A stretch of DNA of 64,000 bases from Paraoerskovia sediminicola (GCF_030296575.1 NZ_AP027729.1:2604001-2668000), one strand, 5' to 3'; positions 52,407-62,272 are shown, counted from the first letter of the stretch. Notes: generated by a model from the sequence alone, not told the origin. Translations and numbers: made by a program.

Positions 52407-53195
52407 TCATCCCGGTGTCGGACTGGTGGACGGCGGGGCGCGGGTCGTCGCGCGGGTCGTCGTCGTGGGGGTGGACGTGCTCGTGCGCCGCGTCGTCGTG
52501 CCCGGGGAGGCCGCGGGCGGGGCCCCGTCGTGGACGACCTGGCCGTGCCGCAGGACGACGGCCCGCGTCACGAGCGGGGCCAGCTCACCGAGCTCGTGGA
52601 GGACGACGAGGACCGTCAGCCCTTGGCTGACCAGCCGGCGCATGGTGGCGGCGAACGCCTCCTGGCTGGGCTGGTCGACCCCGGCGACGGGCTCGTCGAG
52701 GATCATCACGTCCGGCCGGCGCACGAGGGCGCGGGCGATCAGGACGCGCTGCTGCTGGCCGCCGGAGAGCTCGCTCGTCGAGTCCTGGGCGCGGTCGCGC
52801 AGGCCGACGAGCTCGAGCGCCTCGTCGGTGCGGGTGCGCCACCCACGGGGCAGCCGCAGCCGCCGACCGTGGAGCAGCCCCGACGAGACGACCTCGCGGG
52901 CGGTCGAGGGGACGCCCGACTGCGCGCTCACCCGCTGCGGCACGTACCCGACGCGCTCCCAGTCGACCGAGGGGCCGAGCGGGGACCCGAGCAGCTCGAC
53001 GCTGCCCGCGGCGAGCGGCAGGACACCCACGAGGGAGCGCACCAGGGTGGACTTGCCCGAGCCGTTGGCGCCGAGCAGCGCGACGACCTCGCCGTCCGTG
53101 ACGGTGAGGTCGACGCCGTGCAGGATGTCGCTCGCGCCGAGGCGGACGCACACGCCCCGCGCCGAGATCACCGGCCGTGCCGTAGGTGCTGTCAC
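52407..53195 (-). CDS. znuC: zinc ABC transporter ATP-binding protein
   Basis: The 262-residue ATPase has Walker A GANGSGKST, the signature SGGQQQR, Walker B VMILDEP and an H-loop in VLHELG. It powers the ZnuB permease with substrate delivered by ZnuA. The C-terminus is Thr/Pro/Asp rich. GTG 53195 overlaps the znuA stop (GTGA), so the genes are coupled. Upstream in-frame sequence is a shadow of znuA and was rejected. Confidence 0.92.
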   Translation of the reverse strand: MTAPTARPVISARGVCVRLGASDILHGVDLTVTDGEVVALLGANGSGKSTLVRSLVGVLPLAAGSVELLGSPLGPSVDWERVGYVPQRVSAQSGVPSTAREVVSSGLLHGRRLRLPRGWRTRTDEALELVGLRDRAQDSTSELSGGQQQRVLIARALVRRPDVMILDEPVAGVDQPSQEAFAATMRRLVSQGLTVLVVLHELGELAPLVTRAVVLRHGQVVHDGAPPAASPGTTTRRTSTSTPTTTTRATTRAPPSTSPTPG

Positions 53196-54244
53196 GAGCA
53201 GGTGAGCCCGTCCTCGAGGACCGTCAGGTTGCTGCGCATGATGCCAAGGTAGTCGGAGTTCTCGTCCGTCAGCCCTTCGATCGGGTCCAGCACGGCCGTG
53301 TCGACGCCGACGTCCTTCGCGAACGTCTCGGCGACCTTGGGGCTGGTGAGCGTCTCGGTGAAGATCGTCGTCACGCCCTCGCTCTCCACGATCTCGCGGA
53401 TCTCGCGCAGCCGCGCCGGTGCCGGCTCGTTCTCCGGGTCGACCCCTGCGATGCCGACCTGGTCCAGGTCGTACCTCTCGGCGAGGTACCCGAACGCCTC
53501 GTGCGAGGTCACGAGCGCGGCTCCGGCGCAGGGCTCGAGCGCGGTCGCGTACTCCTCGTCGAGGGTCGCGAGCTCGTCCGTGAGCGCGGCGGCGTTCGCC
53601 GAGAAGTCGTCGGCGTGCTCGGGGTCGATCTCGGCGAGCTGCTCCTCGACCGCGGGGACGAGGTCCGCGAGGCGCTGCGGGTCGAGCCAGAAGTGCGGGT
53701 CGTAGATCCCGTGGTCGTGACCGTCGTCCGTGCCCTCGTCGGCCGCATGGTCGTGGTCGTCGGCGTGGTCGTCCTCGGACTCGGACTCTGCGTCGTGGTC
53801 GTGCGCGTCCTCGGACTCGGCCCCGGACTCGGCGTCGTGGGCGTCGGCGCCGTTCGGTCCGGCCTCCAGGTGCACGTAGTCGGCGGCGTCGAGCGCCGTC
53901 GCGTCGCGGGCGTCGATCGCCTCGTCCACCGCGGCCTGGAAGCCGCTGAGGTAGACGACCAGGTCGGCGTCGCCGACGGTGCGCACCTGGGCGGGGGAGA
54001 GCTCGAGGTCGTGCGGCTCGGCGGCCGGAGGCGTCAGGTTCGAGACGTCGACGTGGTCGCCGCCGACCTGCTCCGCGACGAACTGCAGGGGATAGAAGGA
54101 GGCGAGCACCTGGGTGCGGCCGGACTCCGCGGCGGCCTCGGCCGAGGCGGCGCTCTCGCTCGCGGCGGAGCCGCACGCGGTGGCGGTGAGGGCGACCGTG
54201 GAGGCGGCGGCGACGATGAGGAGGGGACGGCGGTTCAGCGGCAT
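53192..54244 (-). CDS. znuA: zinc ABC transporter substrate-binding lipoprotein
   Basis: The 350-residue protein has a lipoprotein signal (LLIVAAASTVALTATAC, lipid-anchored C24) and the cluster A-1/SBP9 fold: ASFYPLQFVAEQVGGDHVDV, AEPHDLELSPAQVRTV, TSHEAFGYLAERYDL and TETLTSPKVAETFAKD. The histidines in these motifs are standard metal ligands. A loop at about 145-200 is rich in His, Asp and Glu (repeats such as HDHDAESESEDDHADDHDH), the variable zinc-gathering loop of zinc-type members. ATG 54244 is first in the operon. A Zur box lies 20 bases upstream. Confidence 0.93.
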   Translation of the reverse strand: MPLNRRPLLIVAAASTVALTATACGSAASESAASAEAAAESGRTQVLASFYPLQFVAEQVGGDHVDVSNLTPPAAEPHDLELSPAQVRTVGDADLVVYLSGFQAAVDEAIDARDATALDAADYVHLEAGPNGADAHDAESGAESEDAHDHDAESESEDDHADDHDHAADEGTDDGHDHGIYDPHFWLDPQRLADLVPAVEEQLAEIDPEHADDFSANAAALTDELATLDEEYATALEPCAGAALVTSHEAFGYLAERYDLDQVGIAGVDPENEPAPARLREIREIVESEGVTTIFTETLTSPKVAETFAKDVGVDTAVLDPIEGLTDENSDYLGIMRSNLTVLEDGLTCS

Positions 54245-54263
54245 GCCTCGATCGTGGGCTAAT

Positions 54264-54278
54264 TGATAATGAATGTCA
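54264..54278 (-). promoter_or_regulatory. Zur box upstream of znuA
   Basis: TGATAATGAATGTCA is an imperfect palindrome (outer TGA/TCA arms, AT-rich centre) close to the TGAtAATgATTaTCA-like consensus of actinobacterial Zur sites. It is the most AT-rich stretch nearby and lies 20 bases before the znuA start on the operon's upstream side. Confidence 0.78.
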
Positions 54279-54465
54279 AAACCGTTGCGGGTGGCCCTGG
54301 TCACTGTTCCGCAGCCCCGCGCCCGAGGCCGGTCGGGGTTACGGCCACCCGCGCGCTCTGTAGGCTGGTCCACGGCCCTGGCGCGTGGACCGCGCCGCCG
54401 GGACCCGTCGTCCGACACCCCCACGAAGCCACGTGCGGGGACGCCCGATCTCTGGAGTGATCACT

Positions 54466-55851
54466 GTGGCCGCTGCGCCTTCCCGTCTCGACAACGTCGT
54501 CTCCCTCGCCAAGCGGCGCGGGTTCGTGTTCCCGTCGGGAGAGATCTACGGAGGTACGCGCTCCGCCTGGGACTACGGGCCCCTCGGTACGGAGCTCAAG
54601 GAGAACATCAAGCGTCAGTGGTGGAAGGCGATGACCCGCCGCGACGACATCGTCGGTATCGACTCGTCCGTGATCCTGCCGCGCCAGGTCTGGGTGGCCT
54701 CGGGCCACGTCGGCGTCTTCACCGACCCGCTCACCGAGTGCCTCTCGTGCCACAAGCGGTTCCGCGAGGACCAGATGATCGAGGAGTTCGAGGAGAAGAA
54801 GGGCCGTGAGCCCGTCGACGGCCTCGCCGAGATCGCGTGCCCCAACTGCGGCACGCGCGGCAGGTGGACGGAGCCGCGTGACTTCAACATGATGCTCAAG
54901 ACGCACCTCGGTGCCGTCGAGGACGAGTCGGGCATGCACTACCTGCGTCCCGAGACCGCGCAGGGCATCTTCGTGAACTACGCCAACGTCGCCGGCGCCG
55001 CGCGCAAGAAGCCGCCGTTCGGCATCGCCCAGATCGGCAAGTCGTTCCGCAACGAGATCACCCCGGGCAACTTCATCTTCCGCACCCGTGAGTTCGAGCA
55101 GATGGAGATGGAGTTCTTCGTCGAGCCCGGGACGGACGAGGAGTGGCACCAGTACTGGATCGACACGCGCATGGCCTGGTACACGGGTCTCGGCATCTCG
55201 CCCGAGAACCTGCGGCTGTACGAGCACCCGAAGGAGAAGCTGTCCCACTACTCGACCCGCACCGTCGACGTCGAGTACCGGTTCGGGTTCACCGGCAGCG
55301 AGTGGGGTGAGCTCGAGGGCGTCGCCAACCGGACCGACTTCGACCTCAAGACGCACACCGAGCACTCGGGCAAGGACCTGTCCTACTTCGACCAGACGAA
55401 GGACGAGCGCTGGGTCCCGTACGTGATCGAGCCCGCCGCAGGGCTGACCCGGTCCCTCATGGCGTTCCTCGTCGAGGCGTACACCGAGGACGAGGCCCCC
55501 AACACCAAGGGCGGCGTCGACAAGCGCGTCGTGCTCAAGCTCGACCCGCGCCTGTCGCCCGTCAAGGTCGCCGTGCTGCCGCTGAGCCGCAACGAGAAGC
55601 TCTCGCCCAAGGCCAAGCAGCTCGCCGCGGACCTGCGCGAGCACTGGAACGTCGACTTCGACGACGCCGGCGCGATCGGCCGCCGCTACCGCCGTCAGGA
55701 CGAGATCGGCACGCCGTTCTGCATCACCGTCGACTTCGACACCCTCGACGACGACGCCGTGACGATCCGCCACCGTGACTCGATGGAGCAGGAGCGCGTC
55801 GCGCTGTCCGACGTCGTGGGTCACCTGGCGAAGCACCTGGTGGGTTGCTGA
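54466..55851 (+). CDS. glyS: glycyl-tRNA synthetase (alpha2 type)
   Basis: The 461-residue class II enzyme charges tRNA-Gly. Motifs are [20 protein letters not shown] with GPLG near the N-terminus, the motif 2 loop [29 protein letters not shown] and the motif 3 [14 protein letters not shown]. The zinc-type cysteines CLSCHKRF and CPNCGTRG are present. Its C-terminal anticodon-binding domain is complete. GTG 54466 with GGAG eight bases upstream gives the family start. A TAGGCT box is at 54361-54366, leaving a leader of about 90 bases in which I see no T-box motifs. Confidence 0.96.
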   Translation: MAAAPSRLDNVVSLAKRRGFVFPSGEIYGGTRSAWDYGPLGTELKENIKRQWWKAMTRRDDIVGIDSSVILPRQVWVASGHVGVFTDPLTECLSCHKRFREDQMIEEFEEKKGREPVDGLAEIACPNCGTRGRWTEPRDFNMMLKTHLGAVEDESGMHYLRPETAQGIFVNYANVAGAARKKPPFGIAQIGKSFRNEITPGNFIFRTREFEQMEMEFFVEPGTDEEWHQYWIDTRMAWYTGLGISPENLRLYEHPKEKLSHYSTRTVDVEYRFGFTGSEWGELEGVANRTDFDLKTHTEHSGKDLSYFDQTKDERWVPYVIEPAAGLTRSLMAFLVEAYTEDEAPNTKGGVDKRVVLKLDPRLSPVKVAVLPLSRNEKLSPKAKQLAADLREHWNVDFDDAGAIGRRYRRQDEIGTPFCITVDFDTLDDDAVTIRHRDSMEQERVALSDVVGHLAKHLVGC

Positions 55852-55890
55852 GCCGTTCCGGGTCCGCCCGGAACCGGTCCTGAGCGCGGC

Positions 55891-55926
55891 GAAGGCCGCC
55901 ACTCCCGTCGCGGGGTGGCGGCCTTC
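55891..55926. terminator. hairpin downstream of glyS
   Basis: GAAGGCCGCCAC (55891-55902) pairs perfectly with GTGGCGGCCTTC (55915-55926) around a 12-base loop, 40 bases after glyS. It also faces the end of the small minus-strand gene. Confidence 0.8.
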
Positions 55927-55956
55927 GTGCGTCGTACGACGGCGTTCGCGCCGTCG

Positions 55957-56115
55957 CTACTTGCCGACCTTGTTGTTCCCCTTGCCGACGAGCACGAGGA
56001 CGACGCCGACGACAGCGACGACGAGGCCCACGTAGATGAAGAACTGGCCGAGCCCGGCGAGGCCGAGGACGAGCAGGACGAGGCCGGCGATGATGAGGAC
56101 GAGCCAGAGAGCCAT
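55957..56115 (-). CDS. small two-helix membrane protein
   Basis: This 52-residue protein consists of two hydrophobic helices (ALWLVLIIAGLVLLVLGLAG and FFIYVGLVVAVVGVVLVLVG) and a short Lys/Asn tail. It resembles small DUF-type membrane proteins in actinobacteria, of unknown function. ATG 56115 follows GGAAGGAACCTC on the minus strand, a good ribosome binding site. The gene ends opposite the glyS terminator. A much longer in-frame extension is the antisense of dusB and is rejected. Confidence 0.72.
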   Translation of the reverse strand: MALWLVLIIAGLVLLVLGLAGLGQFFIYVGLVVAVVGVVLVLVGKGNNKVGK

Positions 56116-56259
56116 GAGGTTCCTTCCAGACGTGTGTGTTGCGCAGTATGTCACCGGACTGCGGCGTCGCGGAGCGGGCGCCGAGAGGTCCGCCCCTGCC
56201 GCGCGTGCGCGAGACCGCCGGTCGGGGCCGACGACTCGGCGATGCGCGACAATGGGACG

Positions 56260-57510
56260 GTGAGTGCTCCGATCCCGCCCAGCCCTGCGACCGCCGGCCA
56301 GCCCGGCCCGGCGCCCGTCGATGCCGCGCCTGCAGGCCCTGCCCCCGCGGCGCCGTCCGCCACCCGGATCCTGCCGCCCTTGCAGATCGGTCGGTTCACG
56401 ATCGACACGCCCGTCGAGCTCGCGCCCATGGCGGGCGTGACGAACCGGGCGTTCCGAACGCTGTGCCGCGAGAACGGCGGCGGTCTGTTCGTCGCCGAGA
56501 TGGTCACGAGCCGCGCGCTCGTCGAGGGCAACCCCGAGACCCTGCGCATCGTGACGTTCGACGAGGACGAGTCGCCGCGCTCGGCCCAGGTCTACGGCGT
56601 GGACCCGGCCACGGTCGGGGCCGCGGTGCGGATCCTCGCCGAGAGGGACCTCGCGGACCACGTCGACCTCAACTTCGGCTGCCCGGTCCCGAAGGTCACC
56701 CGTAAGGGCGGGGGCGCCGTCCTGCCCTGGAAGCGCGACCTGTTCACCGCGATCGTGCGGGCGGCTGTCGACGCGGCGAAGCCGTTCGACGTCCCGGTGA
56801 CGATCAAGATGCGCAAGGGCATCGACGACGACCACCTCACGTACCTGGAGGCGGGCCTGATCGCGCAGGACGCCGGCGTCGCCTCGGTCGCGCTGCACGC
56901 GCGCACGGCCGCGGACTACTACAGCGGCACCGCCGACTGGTCCTCGATCGCCCGGCTCAAGGAGACGGTCAAGCACGTCCCGGTGCTCGGCAACGGGGAC
57001 ATCTGGTCGGCCGAGGACGCCGTCCGGATGGTCGCCGAGACCGGGTGCGACGGGGTCGTGGTCGGCCGAGGGTGCCAGGGGCGGCCGTGGCTGTTCGCCG
57101 ACCTCCAGGCGGCGTTCGAGGGGCGCCCGGAGCGCGTGACGCCCGGGCTGCGCCACGTCGCCGAGACCGTCTACCGGCACGGTGAGCTGATGGCGGAGTA
57201 CTTCGAGGACGAGGACAAGGGCATGCGCGACCTGCGCAAGCACATGGCCTGGTACTTCAAGGGCTACGCGGTCGGCGGCGACACGCGCCGGGCGCTGGCC
57301 ATGGTCTCGACGCTCGACGAGCTGCGGGGCCACCTCGCGGCGCTCGATCTCGAGCAGGGCTACCCGGGGGCCGACGCCGAGGGTCCGCGCGGCCGCGCCG
57401 GGTCGCCCAAGAAGCCGCACCTGCCGTACGGGTGGCTGGACTCGCGGGACCTGTCCGAGGAGTTCGAGGAGAGCCTGCGCGAGGCGGAGCTGAGCGTCAG
57501 CGGAGGCTGA
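56260..57510 (+). CDS. dusB: tRNA dihydrouridine synthase (DusB-like)
   Basis: The 416-residue FMN enzyme reduces uridines in tRNA. It carries VELAPMAGVTNRAFRTLCRE, LNFGCPVPKVTRKGGGAVLP with the catalytic Cys, VALHARTAADYYSGTADWS and PVLGNGDIWSAEDAV plus VVVGRGCQGRPW for FMN. The N-terminal 35 residues are Pro/Ala rich. GTG 56260 is chosen because GACAAT ends 6 bases upstream, the same arrangement as recO. The C-terminal helical domain is complete. Confidence 0.93.
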   Translation: MSAPIPPSPATAGQPGPAPVDAAPAGPAPAAPSATRILPPLQIGRFTIDTPVELAPMAGVTNRAFRTLCRENGGGLFVAEMVTSRALVEGNPETLRIVTFDEDESPRSAQVYGVDPATVGAAVRILAERDLADHVDLNFGCPVPKVTRKGGGAVLPWKRDLFTAIVRAAVDAAKPFDVPVTIKMRKGIDDDHLTYLEAGLIAQDAGVASVALHARTAADYYSGTADWSSIARLKETVKHVPVLGNGDIWSAEDAVRMVAETGCDGVVVGRGCQGRPWLFADLQAAFEGRPERVTPGLRHVAETVYRHGELMAEYFEDEDKGMRDLRKHMAWYFKGYAVGGDTRRALAMVSTLDELRGHLAALDLEQGYPGADAEGPRGRAGSPKKPHLPYGWLDSRDLSEEFEESLREAELSVSGG

Positions 57511-57540
57511 GCCCCGACGTGTCCGGGTGAACTTCTGGCG

Positions 57541-57564
57541 CTGCAAGTTTCTGTACGCTTGCAG
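57541..57564 (+). promoter_or_regulatory. LacI-type operator at the alpha-amylase promoter
   Basis: CTGCAAG (57541-57547) and CTTGCAG (57558-57564) form an inverted repeat with a 10-base spacer. A -10-like TACGCT (57554-57559) overlaps the right arm, about 40 bases before the amylase ATG. The TTGCA/TGCAA core recurs at malE. Confidence 0.65.
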
Positions 57565-57599
57565 CGTCACTCCCCGACGACGTACGGAGCCCGGACGCG

Positions 57600-59135
57600 A
57601 TGACGCACCGAACGAGCAGCGCGCGCAGTGGCGCGCCCATCAGCGCGCCCAGCAGCACGTCCCGGAGGCCCCGAAGTCGTCCGTCCGCCCTGCTCGCCGC
57701 CGCGACGACCGCGACCGTCGCTCTGGGCCTCGGCGCCTGCAGCCCGGCTGACGGGCCCGAGCGCGCGAGCGACGTCGGCGTCCAGCTGTTCCAGTGGTCG
57801 TGGACGGCCATCGCCGACGAGTGCGACGACCTCGCGGACGCCGGGTACTCCTGGGTGCTGACCTCCCCGCCGCAGGAGCACATCACCGGTGAGCAGTGGT
57901 GGACGGCGTACCAGCCCGTGAGCTACCAGGTCGAGTCCCGGCTCGGGACCCGGGACGAGCTCGAGGCGATGACTGCGGCGTGCCACGACGTCGGAGTCGA
58001 TGTGGTCGCCGACGCGGTGATCAACCACATGACCGGCCAGGACGACCCGGGTACGGGCTGGGCGGGCACTCCCTACGAGCACTACGAGTACCCGGACCTG
58101 TACAGCGACGAGGCGGGCGACTTCCACCACTGCGGCACGCCGGACGACGACATCGGCGCCTACACGGACGCGACCGAGATCCAGACCTGCGAGCTCGTGA
58201 ACCTCGCGGACCTCGCCACGGAGACCGAGCACGTCCGTACGACGGTCGTGGCATACCTCGAGGACCTGCTGTCGCTCGGCGTCGACGGGTTCCGCATCGA
58301 CGCCGCCAAGCACATGGCGGCGCAGGACGTCGGCGCGATCGTCGGCGAGCTGCCCGAGGGGACGCGGATCGTGCAGGAGGTGATCCGCGGGTCGGGGGAG
58401 CCGGTGCAGCCCGAGGAGTACGTGGACCACGGGGAGGTCTTCGAGTTCGGGTACGGCCGCGAGCTCGCGGGGCTGGTCACCGGTGGCAGCTCGTTCGGCA
58501 CCGCCGTCGACCTCGGCCGGGCGAAGCTGCCGAGCGACGTCGCCGACGTCTTCGTCGACAACCACGACACCGAGCGCGACGGCTCGACCCTGAGCTATCG
58601 GGACGGCGCCGCGTATGCCGTGGCGAACGCCCTCATGCTGGCCGGCGACTACGGCACCCCGGTCGTCTACTCCGGGTACGCGTTCTCGGACCGCGACGCC
58701 GGCCCGCCGCAGGGTCCCGACGGTCGCGTCGAGCCCGCCACGTGCGCGGGCGACGCCGGCCCGCAGGCTGCCCTGGCGTCGGACGACGGCGCGTGGGTCT
58801 GCCAGCACCGGTGGCCCCTGGTCGAGGGGATGGTCGGGTGGCGCGCCGCCGTCGGCGACGCCCCGGTCGACGGCGTGGAGGTGGCGGACCCCGACGTGCT
58901 CGCGTTCTCCCGCGGTGACCGCGGCTTCGTCGCGGTGAACCGGGGCGACGACGCGTACGCGTCGTCGTGGCAGACGAGCCTCCCGGCAGGCGACTACTGC
59001 GACGTCGCCGCCGGGCCGCCGTCCGACGACGGGTGCGCCGGCGCGACCGTCACGGTGGGCGAGGACGGCACGACGGAGGATCTGTCCGTGCCCGCGACGG
59101 GCGTGGTGGCGCTGCACGCCGACGCGCGGCCCTGA
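57600..59135 (+). CDS. secreted GH13 alpha-amylase, lipoprotein
   Basis: The 511-residue enzyme should cut internal alpha-1,4 bonds of starch outside the cell. It has a long basic signal with lipobox LGAC (C47), after which the lipid-anchored domain begins. The barrel shows VQLFQWSWTAIADEC, the DAVINHM strand, nucleophile D234 in GFRIDAAKHM, acid/base E260 in IVQEVIRG and D323 in VDNHDTER. The sequence style is that of animal-like (GH13_24/32-type) amylases. A C-terminal beta domain follows, with no starch-binding module. It is the only gene of the locus on the plus strand before malE and is probably controlled by the LacI protein here. Confidence 0.87.
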   Translation: MTHRTSSARSGAPISAPSSTSRRPRSRPSALLAAATTATVALGLGACSPADGPERASDVGVQLFQWSWTAIADECDDLADAGYSWVLTSPPQEHITGEQWWTAYQPVSYQVESRLGTRDELEAMTAACHDVGVDVVADAVINHMTGQDDPGTGWAGTPYEHYEYPDLYSDEAGDFHHCGTPDDDIGAYTDATEIQTCELVNLADLATETEHVRTTVVAYLEDLLSLGVDGFRIDAAKHMAAQDVGAIVGELPEGTRIVQEVIRGSGEPVQPEEYVDHGEVFEFGYGRELAGLVTGGSSFGTAVDLGRAKLPSDVADVFVDNHDTERDGSTLSYRDGAAYAVANALMLAGDYGTPVVYSGYAFSDRDAGPPQGPDGRVEPATCAGDAGPQAALASDDGAWVCQHRWPLVEGMVGWRAAVGDAPVDGVEVADPDVLAFSRGDRGFVAVNRGDDAYASSWQTSLPAGDYCDVAAGPPSDDGCAGATVTVGEDGTTEDLSVPATGVVALHADARP

Positions 59136-59180
59136 GGCGAGCAGGCCACGCTGGTCGGGCGCCCGGTACCGGGTCCCCGC

Positions 59181-59201
59181 CGGATCAGCGCGGCTGATCC
59201 G
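59181..59201. terminator. hairpin between converging amylase and alpha-glucosidase genes
   Basis: CGGATCAGC and GCTGATCCG form a 9-bp perfect stem with a GCG loop, and flanking CCCC/GGGG bases can extend it. It lies between two stop codons. Confidence 0.7.
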
Positions 59202-59237
59202 ACGGGAACCCCGCGGTCGCCGCGGGTGGTGCGAAGG

Positions 59238-61032
59238 TCAGACGCGGACCCAGACCGTCGTGTCGGCGGGCACGCGCACCTGCGGGTCGCTGCTGCGGTC
59301 CTCGAACGTGACACCCGACGCGAGCACGACCTCGGCGCCGCGGGGGAGCACGACGGGCTCCGTGCCGATGTTCGCGAGGACGACCAGGTCACCGTTGCGG
59401 AACGCGAGCACCTCGGTCGAGTCGGCGTAGTCGTCGACCCACGCGAGCGTCCCGGCGCCCAGGTCGAGCTCCTTGCGGGTGGCGAGCGCCGACCGGTACA
59501 TCTCGTACGTCGAGCCCTCGACGCCGCGCTGCGCGTCGGCGGCGTAGCGGCGGTACGACTCCGGCTGGGGGAGCCACGTCCGACCGGACGGGCCGAACCC
59601 GAGCCCGGGGGCGTCGGCCTCCCAGGGCACGGGGATGCGGCAGCCGTCGCGGCCCGCCTCCTCGCCCTGGGTGCGGAAGAACGCGGGGTCCTCGCGCACG
59701 GCGTCGTCGAGCTGCGTGTGCTCGGGCAGGCCGAGCTCTTCGCCCTGGTACAGGTACGAGCTGCCGGGCAGGCCGAGCATCAGGAGCGTGAACGCGCGGG
59801 CACGGCGCAGGCCGAGCTCCTCGTCGGGCTGGGGCTCGGTCGCCTTGATGCCGTTCGGGCGCAGGCCGGGCTCGGCGAGCCCGAGGCGCGACGGGTGGCG
59901 CACCACGTCGTGGTTCGACAGGACCCACGTCGTGGGTGCGCCGACGGCGTCCGACGCGTTCAGCGATGCGGTGATGACCGTGCGCAGCGGAGCGGCGAGC
60001 CACCCCGTCGTCAGGAACGAGAAGTTGAACGCCTGGTGCATCTCGTCCGGACGGACGTAGCGCGCGAGCCGTGACAGCGGCTCGACCCACGCCTCGGCGA
60101 CGAGGCAGCGGTCGCCCTCGTACTCGTCGAGGACCTCGTGCCACTCGCGGTAGATCGCGTGCACGCCCTCCTGGTCGAACATCGGGCCGCTGTTGCCGGC
60201 GCCGGTCGAGCCGTCCTCGGGCGCGGCGAGATCGGTGGGCTGGTCGGTCGGCTCGTCGGCCGTGCCGTCGACCATGGAGACCGAGCCGTCCCAGTCGGGC
60301 AGGCCGTCGGCCTTCACGAGGCCGTGGGCCACGTCGACCCGGAACCCGTCCACGCCCTTGTCGAGCCAGAACCGCAGGACGTCGCGGAACTCGGCGTGGA
60401 CCTCGGCGTTGTTCCAGTCGAGGTCGGGCTGCGTCGAGTCGAAGAGGTGGAGGAACCACGGGGCGCCTGCGGCACCGTCGCTGTCGCTCGCCGGAAGCCG
60501 GGTCCAGGCGTCGCCGCCGAAGACGGACTTCCAGTTGTTCGGGGAGCTCGCCGTGCTCGCCGCGCCCGTCACGGAAGATGTAGCGGGCCCGCTCGGGGCT
60601 GTGCGGTGCGGCGCGCAGCGCCTCCTGGAACCACACGTGCTGGTCGGAGGTGTGGTTCGGCACCAGGTCGACGATCACGCGGATGCCGTGGGCGTGCGCG
60701 TCGGCGAGCAGGACGTCGAAGTCGTCGAGCGTGCCGAACAGCGGGTCGACGTCGCGGTAGTCGGCGACGTCGTAGCCGGCGTCCTTCTGCGGCGAGCGGT
60801 AGAACGGCGACAGCCAGAGGGCGTCGACGCCGAGCTCGGCGAGGTGCGGCAGCTTGGCGGTGATGCCGGGCAGGTCGCCGATCCCGTCGCCGTCGCCGTC
60901 CGCGTACGAGCGGGGGTACACCTGGTAGATGACGGCGTCGCGCCACCACTCGTGCGAGCCCTCGGGGCCGGCGTGGACGAGAGCACCGGCAGGCAGGGCT
61001 CCGGTCGGGGCGATCGAATCGATACGAGACAT
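59238..61032 (-). CDS. GH13 alpha-glucosidase / oligo-1,6-glucosidase, frame broken once
   Basis: The cytoplasmic enzyme releases glucose from imported maltodextrins. Motifs: [33 protein letters not shown], nucleophile in [10 protein letters not shown], acid/base in [10 protein letters not shown] and the final Asp in LSNHDVVRH. The frame breaks near 60540-60546 in a C-run, where either one base is extra or two are missing (expected [10 protein letters not shown](P)NNWKSVFGG). Restored length is about 598 residues, a full GH13_23/30-type enzyme. ATG 61032 follows AGGA. A LacI-type palindrome lies 42 bases upstream. Confidence 0.9.
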
Positions 61033-61073
61033 CGGACGTCCTTGTCAGGAGGCGGAGCGGGGGAGACTCAACT

Positions 61074-61085
61074 GTAAGCGCTTGC
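61074..61085 (-). promoter_or_regulatory. LacI-type operator at the alpha-glucosidase promoter
   Basis: GTAAGCGCTTGC contains the perfect palindrome AAGCGCTT with a central CG step, the usual core of LacI-family sites. It overlaps a TACAGT-like -10 on the minus strand, so binding would block the promoter. Confidence 0.65.
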
Positions 61086-61162
61086 GGTCGGGTCTGCGCA
61101 ACCCCGGGGCATCGAGCGACGCGGGGCGCCGTCGACAGGGTCGCGCAACGAGCGGGGTCGGC

Positions 61163-62206
61163 TCAGTCGGCGGTGCGTGCCGCGGTCGACTCGCGCACGA
61201 CGAGCTCGGGCTCGAAGAGGAGCTCGGAGCGGGGCGCGCCGCTGCCCGAGATCTCGGCCACGAGCGCCGTCACTGCTGCCTGGGCCATCGACGCCACCGG
61301 CTGTCGGACGGTCGTGAGCGGCGGGTCGGTGAAGGCGATGAGCGGCGAGTCGTCGTAGCCGACGACCGACACGTCGTCGGGGACCCGCAGGTCGCGCGAG
61401 CGCGCGGCACGGATCGCACCGAGCGCCATGAGGTCGGAGCCGCAGACGATGCCGGTGTGCCCGGCGTCGAGGAGCTCGCCCGCCGCGGCCTGGCCACCCT
61501 CGACGGTGAACAGCGACGAGGCGACGTGCCCCCGGGCGGCGACCTCGTCGTCCGCCAGCCCCTGCTGGACCATCGCGGCGAGGAAGCCGTCGATCTTGCG
61601 GCGCGTCGGGACGAACCGGTCGGGGCCGATCGCGAGGCCGACCTTCCGGTGGCCCAGCGAGACGAGGTGGCGCACCGCGAGACGCGTGGCGGCGGAGTCG
61701 TCGGGTGACACGAACGGGGCGTCGATCCCGGCGGCGAATCCGTTGACGAGCACGATCGGCAGGCCCCGGGCGCGCAGCTTCTCGTAGCGGGTCATGTTCG
61801 CCGTGGTGTCGGCGTGCAGGCCCGAGATGAAGACGATCCCGTCGACGTCGTGCTCGAGCAGGATCTCGACGTACTCGTCCTCGGTGGTCCCGCCGGCGGA
61901 CTGCGTGCAGAGCAGCGGGGTGTACCCGCGCTGGCTGAGCATCGACTCGACCTGCTGGGCGAAGGCGGGGAAGACGGGGTTGGTGAGCTCTGGCACGACG
62001 AGGCCGATGAGGCCCGCGGAGCGGTTGCGCAGCTTCTCCGGCCGCTCGTAGCCCAGCAGGTCGAGCGCCTGGAGCACGGCCTGACGGGTCTCCGAAGCGA
62101 CGCCCGACTTCCCGTTGAGCACGCGGGAGACGGTCGCGGTGCTGACGCCGGCCTGCTCTGCAAGGTCTGTCAATCGGGTGCGCACACCCGGAACCCTAGG
62201 GGACAC
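61163..62206 (-). CDS. LacI-family transcriptional regulator of the maltodextrin locus
   Basis: The 347-residue protein has the N-terminal LacI helix-turn-helix (RLTDLAEQAGVSTATVSRVL and the hinge NGKSGVASETRQAV) and a periplasmic-binding-like sugar domain: GLIGLVVPELTNPVFPAFAQ, VDGIVFISGLHADTT and VVGYDDSPLIAFTDPPLTTV. The gene lies between the alpha-glucosidase and malE, and three palindromes of LacI type flank it. It probably represses all three units until maltose or a maltodextrin binds. GTG 62206 follows GAGGAGG; GTG 62185 would also fit. Confidence 0.88.
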   Translation of the reverse strand: MSPRVPGVRTRLTDLAEQAGVSTATVSRVLNGKSGVASETRQAVLQALDLLGYERPEKLRNRSAGLIGLVVPELTNPVFPAFAQQVESMLSQRGYTPLLCTQSAGGTTEDEYVEILLEHDVDGIVFISGLHADTTANMTRYEKLRARGLPIVLVNGFAAGIDAPFVSPDDSAATRLAVRHLVSLGHRKVGLAIGPDRFVPTRRKIDGFLAAMVQQGLADDEVAARGHVASSLFTVEGGQAAAGELLDAGHTGIVCGSDLMALGAIRAARSRDLRVPDDVSVVGYDDSPLIAFTDPPLTTVRQPVASMAQAAVTALVAEISGSGAPRSELLFEPELVVRESTAARTAD

Positions 62207-62272
62207 GGGACCTCCTCGTCCGGTCGTTCCATCCCTCGATGAAACTGTTACATGAAAGGTACCGCAACGGCT

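Noticed and set aside
54301..54465. T-box riboswitch ahead of glyS
   Set aside because: I find no T-box consensus sequence or specifier-loop arrangement in the leader, and actinobacterial T-boxes are mostly on ileS.
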